Source of the DNA: Streptomyces sp. LUP30
Lineage (GTDB): Bacteria; Actinomycetota; Actinomycetes; Streptomycetales; Streptomycetaceae
NCBI RefSeq assembly: GCF_001746365.1
Contig: NZ_MJAJ01000065.1
Location: forward strand, 1 to 45,066
Direction: 5' to 3'
Length of the DNA: 45,066 nt
Below, piece after piece: positions 8,505 through 17,678 of the stretch (the stretch's first letter is position 1; every line of letters starts with the position of its first letter). Under the pieces are notes generated by a model. That model was not told the DNA's origin. It did no database searches and saw nothing but the letters and a program-made list of their open reading frames with translations. The translations under genes were made by a program, and so were the position numbers.

Positions 8505-8651
8505 GGTCAGGAAGAGTTCCCCGGGCACTTCCTGCGGCACTCCGACTTCGACGTCCAGCTCGCCCACAACGACGGCAGCACCCGGTTCGCCGCCGACGCC
8601 GCCTTCCGCAAGGTCGCCGTCAGCGACGCCGCCTTCCGTGTGCAGCCATGA
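8505..8651 (+). pseudogene. C-terminal remnant of an AbfB (arabinofuranosidase-B) carbohydrate-binding domain
   Basis: The frame reads FPGHFLRHSDFDVQLAHNDG and then STRFAADAAFRKV before a stop at 8651. The order LRH..F...L..NDGS..FAADA.F is the signature of the beta-trefoil AbfB domain (CBM42) found at the ends of secreted glycoside hydrolases. Only about 45 residues remain and no catalytic domain precedes them, so this is the tail of a deleted gene. A GTG at 8433 opens the frame but the leader is not family-like. It marks a deletion or insertion scar next to the cluster boundary. Confidence 0.55.
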
Positions 8652-8736
8652 CCCACAAAGGCCCGGTTCGGCGGTGCGGCTGCCGGACCGCGCCCGGTGC
8701 AAGCAGCCGGGTTTAAGGGGGGAGAGCGACGCAAAG

Positions 8737-8745
8737 TAGGGGGTG
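8737..8745 (+). promoter_or_regulatory. TAGGGGGTG motif upstream of the thioesterase gene
   Basis: One of three G-tract elements of the form TAGGGGG(G)TG/C found only in promoter regions of cluster genes (others at 25856-25873 and 32376-32396). It lies about 190 bp before the thioesterase start. It may be a binding site of the cluster's LAL regulator; this is inference from recurrence only. Confidence 0.3.
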
Positions 8746-8931
8746 TGTGCGCTGGCGGAGCTGCGGTGTTGCGCCGTCCAATAGGCAGGTACGGTCTGCC
8801 CCCTGCTGAAACTGCTCGGGGGTCAGGGTAGGTCGGAGAGGGACGCGGAGTTCGGTCGTACCGCTCGCCCGGCCGGCGGAACAGCCTCCGCCACGACCCG
8901 TGAAACCAGAACCGAAGGGACGCACCCGAGC

Positions 8932-9690
8932 ATGGCGACGAACTCCGACAACTGGATCAGGAGCTACCACCCCGCCCCGGACGCTCCGACCCGTCTGGTC
9001 TGCTTTCCGCACGCCGGTGGCTCCGCGACGTTCTACCACCCCGTCTCGCGTGCGCTGTCGCCCGAGATCGACGTGGTGGCGGTGCAGTACCCGGGACGCC
9101 AGGATCGCCGTACGGAACCCCTCGTGAGCAGCATCGAGGAACTGGCGGACCTCATCGTGGTGGAGCTCGAGCCCTGGGCCGACCGGCCGTTGACGTTCTT
9201 CGGGCACAGTATGGGCGCGTCGTTGGCCTATGAGGTGGCGCTGCGGCTGGAGGCCCGGGGAACGACATTGCTCGGTCTCTTCGCTTCCGGGCGCCGGGCG
9301 CCCTCCCGGTGGCGGGACGAGCGTGTGCACCAGGCCGACGAGGAAGAGCTGCTCGCGGAACTCCGAAACCTCAGCGGCACGGATCCGGCCGTCCTGGGGG
9401 ACGAGGAGATCGTGCGGATGATTCTCCCCGCGGTGCGCAGCGACTATCGCGCCGCGGAGACGTATCGCCCGCAGCCGGGGCGGGTGAGCTGCCCCGTGGT
9501 CGTCATGTTCGGGAACGACGATCCGAAGGTGACCGAGGAGGAAGCCCGCTCCTGGGCCGAGCACACGACGAAGGAAGCCGTCTTTCACCTTTATGAGGGC
9601 GGGCACTTCTACCTCAATTCCCACGCACAGCGGGTTATTCAGGAGATCCGGCAGTTCGTCGCGGAACGAGGGTCCGTGGCAGCGAAGTGA
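8932..9690 (+). CDS. Type II thioesterase
   Basis: 252-residue alpha/beta hydrolase of the stand-alone thioesterase family that accompanies modular PKS and NRPS systems (RifR-like). Its normal job is to clear mis-primed or decarboxylated acyl groups from ACP and PCP domains. Typical features are LVCFPHAGGSATFYHP near the N-terminus, the nucleophile elbow GHSMGA with Ser93, an acid in FGNDDPKV (Asp196 or the next Asp) and His225 in EGGHFYL. Length and motif spacing are normal. It is the leftmost clear gene of the cluster and is transcribed alone toward the LAL regulator. It probably serves both the AHBA PKS and the small NRPS. Confidence 0.93.
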   Translation: MATNSDNWIRSYHPAPDAPTRLVCFPHAGGSATFYHPVSRALSPEIDVVAVQYPGRQDRRTEPLVSSIEELADLIVVELEPWADRPLTFFGHSMGASLAYEVALRLEARGTTLLGLFASGRRAPSRWRDERVHQADEEELLAELRNLSGTDPAVLGDEEIVRMILPAVRSDYRAAETYRPQPGRVSCPVVVMFGNDDPKVTEEEARSWAEHTTKEAVFHLYEGGHFYLNSHAQRVIQEIRQFVAERGSVAAK

Positions 9691-9852
9691 GGCGCGGCAA
9701 CTCGTCGGCCGTGACCGTGACTTGGCTGTTGAACACGCCGGGAACGGGACGAGCGCCGATGGCCTGCGTTCGCGTTTCGACGACGACTTGCGGCGGGTCG
9801 AGGGTCGCGTCATTCGACACTTTTCGCGGCGGAGCGGTCACCATTGGGGATC

Positions 9853-9864
9853 TGTGCATGCACA
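9853..9864. promoter_or_regulatory. Perfect 12-bp palindrome TGTGCATGCACA
   Basis: Self-complementary sequence in the intergenic region after the thioesterase gene. It is a possible protein-binding site; no specific regulator can be named. Confidence 0.25.
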
Positions 9865-10332
9865 TGCCACACATGCGACGGTCGCGGCACGCTTCCTCGG
9901 TCACCCGTCGTGAGCGTCCGCAAAGCTGAGGGCTGGTCCGGAGGGCGGTCGCCCGTCCCGGCGCGGTGGGTGGTGGCCTGTCGCGCGCGGGTGGGGCGGG
10001 TAGGGGGTCGGCGGACTCCGCATGCGTCCAGCGGGTCTGCCCAAGGCCCGTTCTCGCCCCACCCCCTCCCGCCGTGGCAGTCGCCGCACCTCGGACCAGT
10101 CGGTTCACCCGGTCCGCCGCCCCGGCTCCCGGTCGTCCGCATTGCCGCGGCAATCCGCCGAATGTGTGCACAGGTGAATCCAGCAGATCGCCCGGGGTAG
10201 GAGGAAAGCTGCCTTATGCTGCGAATATCCGGATGGCGTGATCTAGGTCCTCGGTTTTGACGCAGGCTGACCGTCGAAAGTGAACCTGGGTGACAGTGCA
10301 CCGGACCGTCGGTGCCATCCGCTGTGGCGGTG

Positions 10333-10360
10333 GGGGCAAGTTTCCTTGCCCCAAAGTTTT
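10333..10360 (+). terminator. Hairpin with T-run, possible terminator or attenuator
   Basis: GGGGCAAG (10333-10340), loop TTTC, CTTGCCCC (10345-10352), followed by AAAGTTTT. The stem is perfect and followed by four T, compatible with a weak intrinsic terminator on plus. It lies about 290 bp before the LAL start, so it could equally end the thioesterase transcript or act in the regulator's leader. Confidence 0.4.
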
Positions 10361-10623
10361 ATCCCCCGGTTCCCTTCGGAGCAGGCGCCGTCCGAGCGTC
10401 GCTGTCCGAAAAGGCTCCTGTCTGAAATGCGACGCCGCGGAAAGGGTTGTTGAACGAGTTAGCGTGGCACCTGGAACTGTGTGAACGGCTTTCAGGGAAG
10501 AAGCATGAACTCCTTATGTGATGTCCGCTCCGGCGGGGCGGAATGGCGGCAGTCCACACGTGACGCAGGGGGAGACCCGACCCGGGAGCTGTCGTCGGAC
10601 GGCTCTTCGGCTCTGGTCCGCAC

Positions 10624-13434
10624 ATGGCACCGGGAACGGTGCTGATGGATCGAGAGAAGCAACTCGCTCGCGTCCGAGCCTGGTTGGCCTCCCCGCAGCC
10701 GACGGTGGGACACGTGATCCTGCTCGAGGGCACCGTGGGTGCGGGCAAGACGGAGTTCCTGCGTGAGGTGGCCCAGTGCGCCCTGGCCGGCGAGGCCATC
10801 GTTCTGACCGCCGTCTGCTCCTCCGAGGAGCGGGATCTGCCCTTCGGGGCGCTCAGCCAGCTGTTCGACAGTCCCGCGCTCCCCGCGGAACTGCGCAGAC
10901 GCATCTCCCCGGTACTGCGCGGGCTCATGGGGTCGACCCGGGCCGAGAGCATGCACAAGGCCGTGGAGCTCAACAGGGCCGAGATCCTGTACGACCTCTT
11001 CCTGCCCGTCACGGAACTCGCCGCCACGACACCGGTCGTCGTGTGCGTGGATGACATCGACCACATGGACGTGCCGTCACAGCAGTCCCTGCTGTACCTG
11101 GTCCGCCGGCTGAGCTCGGCACCGCTGCTGATGGTGTTCACCGAACTGGCCGAGTCGAGCGGGACCCACTCCCCGTTCCATGCCGAACTCCTGCGTCATG
11201 CCTCCGTCGTGCCCGTCCGGCTCGTACCGCTCTCCCCACAGGCCGTGCGCACCCTGGTCGATCGGCGTCTCGGCGCGGGAGCGGCCCGGGAGCTGAGTGA
11301 CGCCTTCATCGCCTACAGCGGTGGCAACCCGCGGCTGCTCGACGCCCTGATCCACGACGAGCAGCTTGCCGGGGAACCCCGGCAACAGGGATACGGACGC
11401 GCGCTGTTGAACTGCCTGCACCGCAGTCAGCCCGACACACTGCGCGTGGCCCGCGCCATGGCGGTCTACGGCGACGAGGCCTCGTCCGACGAGCTCGGAG
11501 CGCTGCTCGACGCGGACACGGGCACCGTCGAGCGGGCGCTGCGCACCATGACCGAGGCCGGGCTGCTGAGGGAGGGCCGGTTCCGGCACGTGCTGGCCGC
11601 GCGCACGGTGCTGGACGACGTGCCCGCTGCGGACCGCGTGCAACTGCATCACCGGGCCGCGCGACTGCTCTACAGCCAGGGTGCCGCGGTGGCCGACACC
11701 GCCCATCACCTGGCCGAGGCCGGCCAGGTCCCGGAGCCCTGGGCGCTGCGCGTGCTGCTGGAGGCGTCTTCGGAGGCGCTGCTGCACGGTGCGGTGCAAC
11801 GTGCCCTGCGGTACCTGAACTCGGCCCAGGGGGCATGCACGAACGAGCGGGACCGCTGGGCGATCCGGGCCAGGCTTGCTCAGGCCGAATGGCAGCTCAA
11901 CCCCTCGGCGTCGCTGCGGCACCTGATCGCGCTCACCGAGGCGGTCCGCAGCGACCAGTTGGACCCCCACGAGACGATGCTGCTCGTGCGACAGCTGCTG
12001 TGGCTGCACCGTACGCAGGAGGCCGCCGAGATCCTTTCCCTGCTGCGCAAGCGGGCGGCGCGTCTGCCGTCCGCGGGAATCGCGCCCCCGCCCGACACGC
12101 CGATGCAGCCGGCCGAGCTCCACGACCTCGAGGTGTGGCTGGCCTGTACCTATCCGCCGCTCGCGGGACGGGTGCAGAGCGGGCCCGTGACCACCGGCCC
12201 CGAGGGCGCGCCCGCCACCCGGGGCCGGGCCTTCTGGCTGCAGTCGATCGGCGCGCTCTCCGGTGGTCTCGTCCGCAGGCGCAGCGCGGAGATGCAGGAG
12301 TGGGCCTCGCACGTCCTCGGGCAGCTCGACCTCAACCACACCGCCCCCTGGGCCGAGGAGGCGACCCTCCTCGCGTTGCTGTCGCTGGTCTACAGCGGCC
12401 GGCTGAGCGATGCGGCCAACCGCTGCCGGAGCCTGGACGAGCGTCGAAACGGGCGCCCCTACCCGATGTGGCAGGGCATCCTGGACGCCGCCGACGCGGA
12501 GATCCGGCTGCGAGGGGGCGATCTCAAGGGAGCGGTGGAACGCGGCCTGTCGGCCCTGGAGCATGTGTCCGTCCAGGGGTGGGGCACCGCCGTCGGGCTG
12601 CCGCTGGGGACCCTGATCCTGGCCCACACCCGCATGGGGGAGTTCGACGAGGCCACGGCGATCGTCTCTCGGGGCGTCCCCGACGAGATGTTCCAGAGCC
12701 GCTACGGACTGCACTACCTGTACGCACGTGGGCACTACTACCTGGCCATGAACCGCACGCGCGCGGCGCTCGGGGACTTCCTCTCCTGCGGTGAGCTCAT
12801 GGGCAAGTGGGGCATGGACCTGCCCGGCATCGTGCCCTGGCGGACCAGCGCGGCCGAGGCATGGCTGCTGCAGGGCAACCGCGACCAGGCCAAGCGCCTG
12901 GTGAAGGACCAGCTGGCCCTTCCCGGTCCGGACGACACCGTGAGCCGGGCTCTCGCCCTGCGGCTGATGGCCGTGTTCAGTTCCGCGGGTCAGCGCCCGC
13001 GTCTGCTGAGCGAGGCCGCCGACACCCTGGAGGCGGAAGGCCGTGCCTACGAACTGGCGAGGACGCTGTCCGACCTGGGCCGGGCCTACCACGCGCTGGG
13101 CAAGCACCGCCGGACGCGGGTGATCATCCGCCGGGCCTGGAGAGTGGCACATCTCTGTCATGCGGAACCCCTGTGCAAGGAGCTGCTGCCGGACGCGAGC
13201 GGTGAGACGGCCCCGGCGGAGGGAAGGGAGAAGACCACGGCCGTCGCCTCGCTGACCAACTCCGAGCGCAGGATCGCCTCGATGGCGGTCATGGGGTACA
13301 CCAACCGGGAGATCGCGGAGAAGCTGTTCGTCACACCCAGTACGGTCGAGCAGCACCTGACCCGGGTCTACCGCAAACTGGCCGTCAAGAACCGCCAGAG
13401 TCTGCCGGGTTATCTGCGTGGCGAACCCGGCTGA
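10624..13434 (+). CDS. LAL-type LuxR-family pathway regulator
   Basis: 936 residues. Large ATP-binding regulators of the LuxR family (LAL) commonly control macrolide and ansamycin clusters as activators. The Walker A motif is EGTVGAGKTE (about residues 36-44) and Walker B is VVVCVDDIDHMD (about 138-149). A long helical, TPR-like middle follows. The C-terminal LuxR helix-turn-helix spans about 876-930: LTNSERRIASMAVMGYTNRE, IAEKLFVTPSTVEQHL and VYRKLAVKNR. A second ATG at 10645 (MDREKQLARV) better matches the usual LAL N-terminus and may be the true start; the upstream sites are weak for both. No TTA codon is evident. It ends 56 bp from the convergent CHC operon. Confidence 0.92.
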   Translation: MAPGTVLMDREKQLARVRAWLASPQPTVGHVILLEGTVGAGKTEFLREVAQCALAGEAIVLTAVCSSEERDLPFGALSQLFDSPALPAELRRRISPVLRGLMGSTRAESMHKAVELNRAEILYDLFLPVTELAATTPVVVCVDDIDHMDVPSQQSLLYLVRRLSSAPLLMVFTELAESSGTHSPFHAELLRHASVVPVRLVPLSPQAVRTLVDRRLGAGAARELSDAFIAYSGGNPRLLDALIHDEQLAGEPRQQGYGRALLNCLHRSQPDTLRVARAMAVYGDEASSDELGALLDADTGTVERALRTMTEAGLLREGRFRHVLAARTVLDDVPAADRVQLHHRAARLLYSQGAAVADTAHHLAEAGQVPEPWALRVLLEASSEALLHGAVQRALRYLNSAQGACTNERDRWAIRARLAQAEWQLNPSASLRHLIALTEAVRSDQLDPHETMLLVRQLLWLHRTQEAAEILSLLRKRAARLPSAGIAPPPDTPMQPAELHDLEVWLACTYPPLAGRVQSGPVTTGPEGAPATRGRAFWLQSIGALSGGLVRRRSAEMQEWASHVLGQLDLNHTAPWAEEATLLALLSLVYSGRLSDAANRCRSLDERRNGRPYPMWQGILDAADAEIRLRGGDLKGAVERGLSALEHVSVQGWGTAVGLPLGTLILAHTRMGEFDEATAIVSRGVPDEMFQSRYGLHYLYARGHYYLAMNRTRAALGDFLSCGELMGKWGMDLPGIVPWRTSAAEAWLLQGNRDQAKRLVKDQLALPGPDDTVSRALALRLMAVFSSAGQRPRLLSEAADTLEAEGRAYELARTLSDLGRAYHALGKHRRTRVIIRRAWRVAHLCHAEPLCKELLPDASGETAPAEGREKTTAVASLTNSERRIASMAVMGYTNREIAEKLFVTPSTVEQHLTRVYRKLAVKNRQSLPGYLRGEPG

Positions 13435-13490
13435 CCCGCCTTGGCCCACGGCGCCGCGCCCCGCACCGGCCGAGGACTGCGGATCCCGCA

Positions 13491-15590
13491 CTACCCGGTC
13501 CGTTCCGACCACCTCGACTCGGCCCGTTCCACGATGCGGTGCGCGGCGCGCAGCCCTTGCGCGGTGGCCCGTACCGCGTTGAGCGACCGGGCGTCGGCGG
13601 CGCCGCCGGCGGTCTCGAAGGGGATCTCGGCGCGGCGGAGCACGGCGGCCACCTCGCGCCGGCTTTCCTGGCCGGTGGCGAGGACGACATGGTCGGCGGC
13701 GACCAACCGCCGTTCGCCGCCGGTCTCGACGACGACCACGCCGTCACGGGTGATCTCCTGGTACGTGACGCCGGTGAGCAGGCGTACTCCGCGAGAGCGC
13801 AGCTCCTCCATGACCACCCACCGGGTGGACGGGCCGATCCCGGCGCCGATCCTGCCGCCGCGCCGCATCACGGTGAGCTGACGGGAGCCGTCGGCCGGGG
13901 CAGCGGCGGCGCGTGACTCCGGGACGGCTGCCGGCGGCGCCGTCATGGCGAGGGAGGCGAGGAACTCCTCAGGGGTCGGGGCGGGGGAGGAACCGCCGGT
14001 GAGGAGGTGCGCCAGGTCGACCGCGATTCCGCCGCCGCCGATGACGGCGACACGCGGGCCGAGGGCGCCGGGGTCGGCGAACGCCCGGGCGTAGTCGAGG
14101 ACATGCGGCAGGTCGATGCCGGGAAGGTCCGGCCGGTGAGGCCGGACCCCGGTGGCCAGGACCACTCCGTCCATGGTGCGCAGGACGGGCACGTCCCGCG
14201 CACCGACGCGGTGCCCCAGGTGCACGGGCACGTCCAGTCGGCCGAGTTCCTGTTCCCGCTGTCGTACGGTCGCGGCGAAGTCCGCCTTGCCCGGCACCCG
14301 GGCGGCCAGCCGGAACTGGCCGCCGGGCTCGTCGGCCGCCTCGTACACCTCGACCCTGTGCCCGAGTCTCGCCAGGGTGCGGGCCGCCTCCAGGCCCGCG
14401 AGACCCGCGCCGATCACGGCGTATCTGCCCCGGCGCGCGGGATACGGCCGGGCCGGGAACTCACGCTCGTGGCCCGCCCGCGGATTGACCAGGCAGGACA
14501 CCCGCTCGGTGCCGAACGAGCGGTCGATGCACGCCTCGTTGCAGGCGATGCAGACGTCCACCGATGTGCTCGCCCCGGTACGGGACTTGTCGACGATGGC
14601 CGGGTCCGCGAGGAACGGGCGGGCCATGGCCACCAGGTCGACGTCACCCCCGGCAAGCACCTGTTCGGCCTGCGCGAGCCGGTTGAAGCGGTTGGAGGCG
14701 ATGACGGGCACCGTGCCGTGACCCGCCGCCCGCAGCGCCCGCTTGACCCGCTGGGCGTACACGGCCCAGGTGCCCGCCGGCACCTGGGCCTGCACGGTCG
14801 GCACCGGGGACTCGTGCCAGCCGACGCCCACCGCGAGCGCGTCGGCGCCGGCTCCCGCGAGTTCCACGGCGAGCGCGGCCGTCTCCTCCCACGGGGTGCC
14901 GTCCTCGACGAGGTCGGCGCCCGACATCCGGAAGAGCACCGGGAAGCCCGGCCCCACCGCGGCTCGTACGGCCCGCAGCACCTCGACGGGGAAGCGCCCG
15001 CGCCGCCCGGCGTCACCGCCCCAGGCGTCGTCGCGCCGATTGGTGAGGGGCGCGGTGAACTGATTGATCAGATAGCCCTCGGAACCCATCACCTCGACGG
15101 CGTCGAAGCCCAGCTCGTACGCCCTTTCCGCCCCGCGGGCGAAGGCGGCGACGGTCTCGGTGATCTGTTCCTCCGTCATCGCCCGTGGAACGGTGCGGGA
15201 GAACCGGCTGTACACGGCGGACGGCGCGAGGGGCGCGGCGCCGTCCGTCCCCGGGGCGCCGGGAAGCGCGTACCGCCCCGCGTGGAAGAGCTGAAGGGCG
15301 ATGAGACCCCCGGCGTCGTGCACCGCACGGGCGGCCAGGCGCAGCGCCGACCGGTGCTTCTCGTCGTCGAGCACGCCGTAACCGGGGCCGCCGGAACCCG
15401 CCGGGTTCACCGCGGAGCCGCCGGTGACGATCAGGCCGGCGCCGCCCCGCACACGTTCCGTGTAGAACGCGGCCAGGGCGGCGCCGCCGTCGTCCAGGGC
15501 CTCCAGGTTCAGGTGCATGGCGCCCATGACGATGCGGTGCGGCACCGTCAGGCCGCCGATCGTGCAGGGCCTGAAGACCTGGTCCAGCAT
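13491..15590 (-). CDS. FMN/FAD/4Fe-4S oxidoreductase, 2,4-dienoyl-CoA reductase family (AnsM-like), CHC-CoA pathway
   Basis: 699 residues with the architecture of bacterial FadH. An old-yellow-enzyme TIM barrel fills residues 1-340 (VPHRIVMGAMHLN, QLFHAGRYA, GFDAVEVMGSEGYLINQF, FRMSGADL). The 4Fe-4S cysteines are Cys347, Cys350, Cys354 and Cys366. An FAD site (VIGAGLAGLEAARTLA, about 390) and an NAD(P) site (VIGGGGIAVDLAHLL, about 515) follow. In the ansatrienin producer Streptomyces collinus a homologous gene belongs to the chcA region that makes cyclohexanecarboxyl-CoA from shikimate, where one or more ring double bonds must be reduced. It is the last gene of the operon; GGGAGGG lies four bases before the ATG. 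Its exact step is not proven by sequence. Confidence 0.9.
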   Translation of the reverse strand: MLDQVFRPCTIGGLTVPHRIVMGAMHLNLEALDDGGAALAAFYTERVRGGAGLIVTGGSAVNPAGSGGPGYGVLDDEKHRSALRLAARAVHDAGGLIALQLFHAGRYALPGAPGTDGAAPLAPSAVYSRFSRTVPRAMTEEQITETVAAFARGAERAYELGFDAVEVMGSEGYLINQFTAPLTNRRDDAWGGDAGRRGRFPVEVLRAVRAAVGPGFPVLFRMSGADLVEDGTPWEETAALAVELAGAGADALAVGVGWHESPVPTVQAQVPAGTWAVYAQRVKRALRAAGHGTVPVIASNRFNRLAQAEQVLAGGDVDLVAMARPFLADPAIVDKSRTGASTSVDVCIACNEACIDRSFGTERVSCLVNPRAGHEREFPARPYPARRGRYAVIGAGLAGLEAARTLARLGHRVEVYEAADEPGGQFRLAARVPGKADFAATVRQREQELGRLDVPVHLGHRVGARDVPVLRTMDGVVLATGVRPHRPDLPGIDLPHVLDYARAFADPGALGPRVAVIGGGGIAVDLAHLLTGGSSPAPTPEEFLASLAMTAPPAAVPESRAAAAPADGSRQLTVMRRGGRIGAGIGPSTRWVVMEELRSRGVRLLTGVTYQEITRDGVVVVETGGERRLVAADHVVLATGQESRREVAAVLRRAEIPFETAGGAADARSLNAVRATAQGLRAAHRIVERAESRWSERTG

Positions 15591-15619
15591 CTGCCCTCCC
15601 CTCTTCTCGGTCGTTCTTC

Positions 15620-16462
15620 TCAGGCGTCGCGCGTCGGCCGGGGCGGCAGCGCCAGCGCCTCACCCGCGTCCGCGAAGAACGGCGGCGCGACGACGCTGAG
15701 CCCGCCGTCGACCACGAGGGTCTGCCCCGTGATGTAGCCCGCCCCCTCGCCGAGCAGGAAGGCGATGGTGTCGGCCATCTCCCGCACGGTGCCGGGACGG
15801 CGCGCGGGGATGCGGTCGAGTACGCCCTGCATGGGCGGCATGCCTTCCACGTTGTAGAAGAACTCCAGCGAATCGGAGTCGATCAGGCCGCCGTTGACCG
15901 CGTTGACGTTGATGCCGTAGGGCGCGAACTCCACCGCCATGTAGCGCACCCACGACTCCATGGCGGCCTTCATGCCGCCCAGCATCGCGTAGGTGGGGTA
16001 GGCGCGGATGGAACCGTAGGAGGACAGGGCGACGATCCGCCCGCCGTTGTCCATCAGCTTCACGGCCTGCTGCGCCCCCAGGACGAACGGCCGCAGGTTC
16101 ATCGCGTACGAGCGGTCCAGGTGGTGCGGGCCGAGATCGACGATGTTCTTGAACGCGCTCGCGGCAGCGTTGGAGACGAAGTGGTCGAGGCGCCCGCAGC
16201 GCTGCGCCACCTCGTCGAACAGTGCCGTGACGCCCTCGGTGGTCTCGACGTCCGCCTGGACGGCGAAGCCCTGACCGCCGGCCTCCTCGACCTCGGCGAC
16301 GGTCTTCTGAGCCAGGTCGGCGTTCTTCTTGTAGTTGACGACCACGGTGCCACCGCGTTCGGCGAGGGTGAGCGCCAGAGCGCGGCCGATGCCGCGTGAG
16401 GCACCGGTGATCAGCGAGACCTGCTCGCGGTGGGGTGTCTGCTGACGGTGCGGGCTGTTCAT
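15620..16462 (-). CDS. chcA: 1-cyclohexenylcarbonyl-CoA reductase (ChcA)
   Basis: 280 residues, the length of ChcA of S. collinus. It is a short-chain dehydrogenase with the NADPH site SLITGASRGIGRALA at residues 16-30 and a catalytic Tyr158-x6-Lys165 pair (YAMLGGMK). The Y-x6-K spacing is that of enoyl reductases (FabI/FabL type), not the Y-x3-K of ordinary SDR alcohol dehydrogenases. ChcA catalyses the last double-bond reduction to cyclohexanecarboxyl-CoA and earlier enoyl reductions on the shikimate route. The ATG overlaps the stop of the acyl-CoA dehydrogenase gene (ATGA), so the two are coupled. The product feeds the N-acyl group of the alanyl side chain. Confidence 0.92.
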   Translation of the reverse strand: MNSPHRQQTPHREQVSLITGASRGIGRALALTLAERGGTVVVNYKKNADLAQKTVAEVEEAGGQGFAVQADVETTEGVTALFDEVAQRCGRLDHFVSNAAASAFKNIVDLGPHHLDRSYAMNLRPFVLGAQQAVKLMDNGGRIVALSSYGSIRAYPTYAMLGGMKAAMESWVRYMAVEFAPYGINVNAVNGGLIDSDSLEFFYNVEGMPPMQGVLDRIPARRPGTVREMADTIAFLLGEGAGYITGQTLVVDGGLSVVAPPFFADAGEALALPPRPTRDA

Positions 16463-17628
16463 CGGCTCGTTCCCTCTCCGTCCCGGGACGTGGTGCGCTG
16501 GAGCAACTCGCGGAAGACGACGGCCTTCTGCACCTCGTTGGTGCCCTCCTCGAAACGCTGGGCACGCGCGTCGCGGTACACGCGCTCGATCTTCTGCGAC
16601 TTCCAGTAGCCGAGCCCGCCGTGCACCTGGAGCGCCTTGTCGGTGACGTTCGTCAGCATCGTCACCGCGTGCATCTTCGCCATCGACGACTGCATGGACG
16701 CGTCGTCCGCTCCCTCCTCGAAGCGGCGCGCCGCGTGCAGGACCAGCTGCCGTGCCGCCTCGATGTCCGCAGCGTTCTCGGCGAGCATGAACTGGATGAC
16801 CTGGCGCTGGGTGAGCGCCTTGCCGAAGGTCACACGGTTGCGGGCGTATTCGACGGCCAGCTGCTGGGCGCGCTGAGCGAGCCCTACGCAGCTCATCGCC
16901 ACGGAGATCCGGGACGGGGTGAGGAAGCCGCCGAGGAACACCTCCAGGCCCTGGCCCTCCGCTCCGAGCCGGTGGTCGACCGGCACCGGGGTGCGGTCGA
17001 AGGCCAGCGAGGCGTGGTCGGTGCCCCTGACGCCCATGGTGTCGGAGGTGTCCTCGACCGTGACGCCCGGGGCGTCCCGCGGCACCAGCAGGGCCACCGT
17101 GCCCTCGTGCCCGGCGCTGCCCTCGACCCGGGCGGCCAGCAGGTAGTAGTCGCAGCGAACCCCGAAGGTGATCAGGTGCTTGCGTCCCGAGAGGTAGTAC
17201 GTGTCGCCCTCGCGCACCACCGACGTGGTGATGTCGGCGCCGGTGCCGTTGCCCGGCTCGGTGAGGGTGAAGGCGATCTTGATGTCACCGGTGACGGAGG
17301 GAACGACGAAGCGCTTGCGCTGCTCGTCGTCGGCGTGGCCGTCCATCGACCGCCAGATGCCGTTGACCACGTGCACGATCATGCGTACGGATCCGTGCGA
17401 GCGGGAGAAGACCTCCATCAGCTCCATCCAGCGCACGAAGCCGAGGCCCTGGCCGCCGTACTCCTCGGGAGCGGCTATCCGCAGGAACCCCAGGGCGTTC
17501 AGCTCGGCCCACAGCTCCTCGGGCACCTGCCCGGTCTCCTCGATGCGTTCGGCCCAGCGTTCGCCGGGCCCCTCCACCCACTGTTCGACCTGGGTACGCA
17601 GTTCGTGGAACTGCTGCTCGTCGGTCAT
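16459..17628 (-). CDS. Acyl-CoA dehydrogenase, CHC-CoA pathway (AnsL-like)
   Basis: 389 residues, normal for a short-chain-type acyl-CoA dehydrogenase. Signatures are IAFTLTEPGNGTGADITT (FAD and substrate loop), the GRKHLITFG strand, ALQVHGGLGYWK, and the end motif FEEGTNEVQ, whose Glu near residue 360 is the catalytic base position. It would catalyse alpha,beta-desaturation, or by reversal a reduction, of a cyclohexene or cyclohexane carboxyl-CoA intermediate between shikimate and CHC-CoA. AGAGGTGG precedes the ATG. It lies 50 bp after the synthase/ligase fusion gene and overlaps chcA, so all are in one operon. Confidence 0.92.
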   Translation of the reverse strand: MTDEQQFHELRTQVEQWVEGPGERWAERIEETGQVPEELWAELNALGFLRIAAPEEYGGQGLGFVRWMELMEVFSRSHGSVRMIVHVVNGIWRSMDGHADDEQRKRFVVPSVTGDIKIAFTLTEPGNGTGADITTSVVREGDTYYLSGRKHLITFGVRCDYYLLAARVEGSAGHEGTVALLVPRDAPGVTVEDTSDTMGVRGTDHASLAFDRTPVPVDHRLGAEGQGLEVFLGGFLTPSRISVAMSCVGLAQRAQQLAVEYARNRVTFGKALTQRQVIQFMLAENAADIEAARQLVLHAARRFEEGADDASMQSSMAKMHAVTMLTNVTDKALQVHGGLGYWKSQKIERVYRDARAQRFEEGTNEVQKAVVFRELLQRTTSRDGEGTSR

Positions 17629-17678
17629 GTGCCACCTCTGTCCTTGTTCCGTCGTTCCGGTGCGCTGTCCGTCGTGTG

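Larger units (their letters stand above)
8409..8931. other. Intergenic stretch between sugar regulator and thioesterase gene
   Basis: The first half contains the AbfB-domain remnant described separately. The second half (about 8660-8931) has no coding signal. It carries G-rich tracts (a run of six G at about 8717, TAGGGGGTG at 8737-8745) and is the likely promoter and leader of the thioesterase gene. This is also where the sugar locus ends and the antibiotic cluster begins. Confidence 0.6.
9691..10623. other. Long intergenic region upstream of the LAL regulator
   Basis: No frame in this 930-bp region has a ribosome site, recognisable family sequence or normal codon bias; open frames on the minus strand are Arg/Pro-rich and look spurious. 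It contains a perfect 12-bp palindrome (9853-9864), an 8-bp hairpin followed by AAAGTTTT (10333-10360), and AT-richer patches at 10200-10500 that suit promoters. A long untranslated control region is common before pathway regulators. Confidence 0.5.

Noticed and set aside
9810..10301. Open frame of about 160 codons on minus between thioesterase and regulator
   Set aside because: Arg/Pro/His-rich with no family motif or ribosome site; looks like chance in GC-rich DNA.
11077..13512. Very long open frames antisense to the LAL regulator, and similar ones at 27345-30524, 32343-34985, 36318-39359 and 39519-41585
   Set aside because: They are shadows of high-GC coding sequence: low-complexity Gly/Arg/Val-rich products with no domain or ribosome site, opposite well-supported genes.
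13491..15590. FadH for ordinary unsaturated fatty-acid oxidation
   Set aside because: It lies in one operon with chcA, an acyl-CoA dehydrogenase and the EPSPS/ligase fusion, which point to the CHC route.
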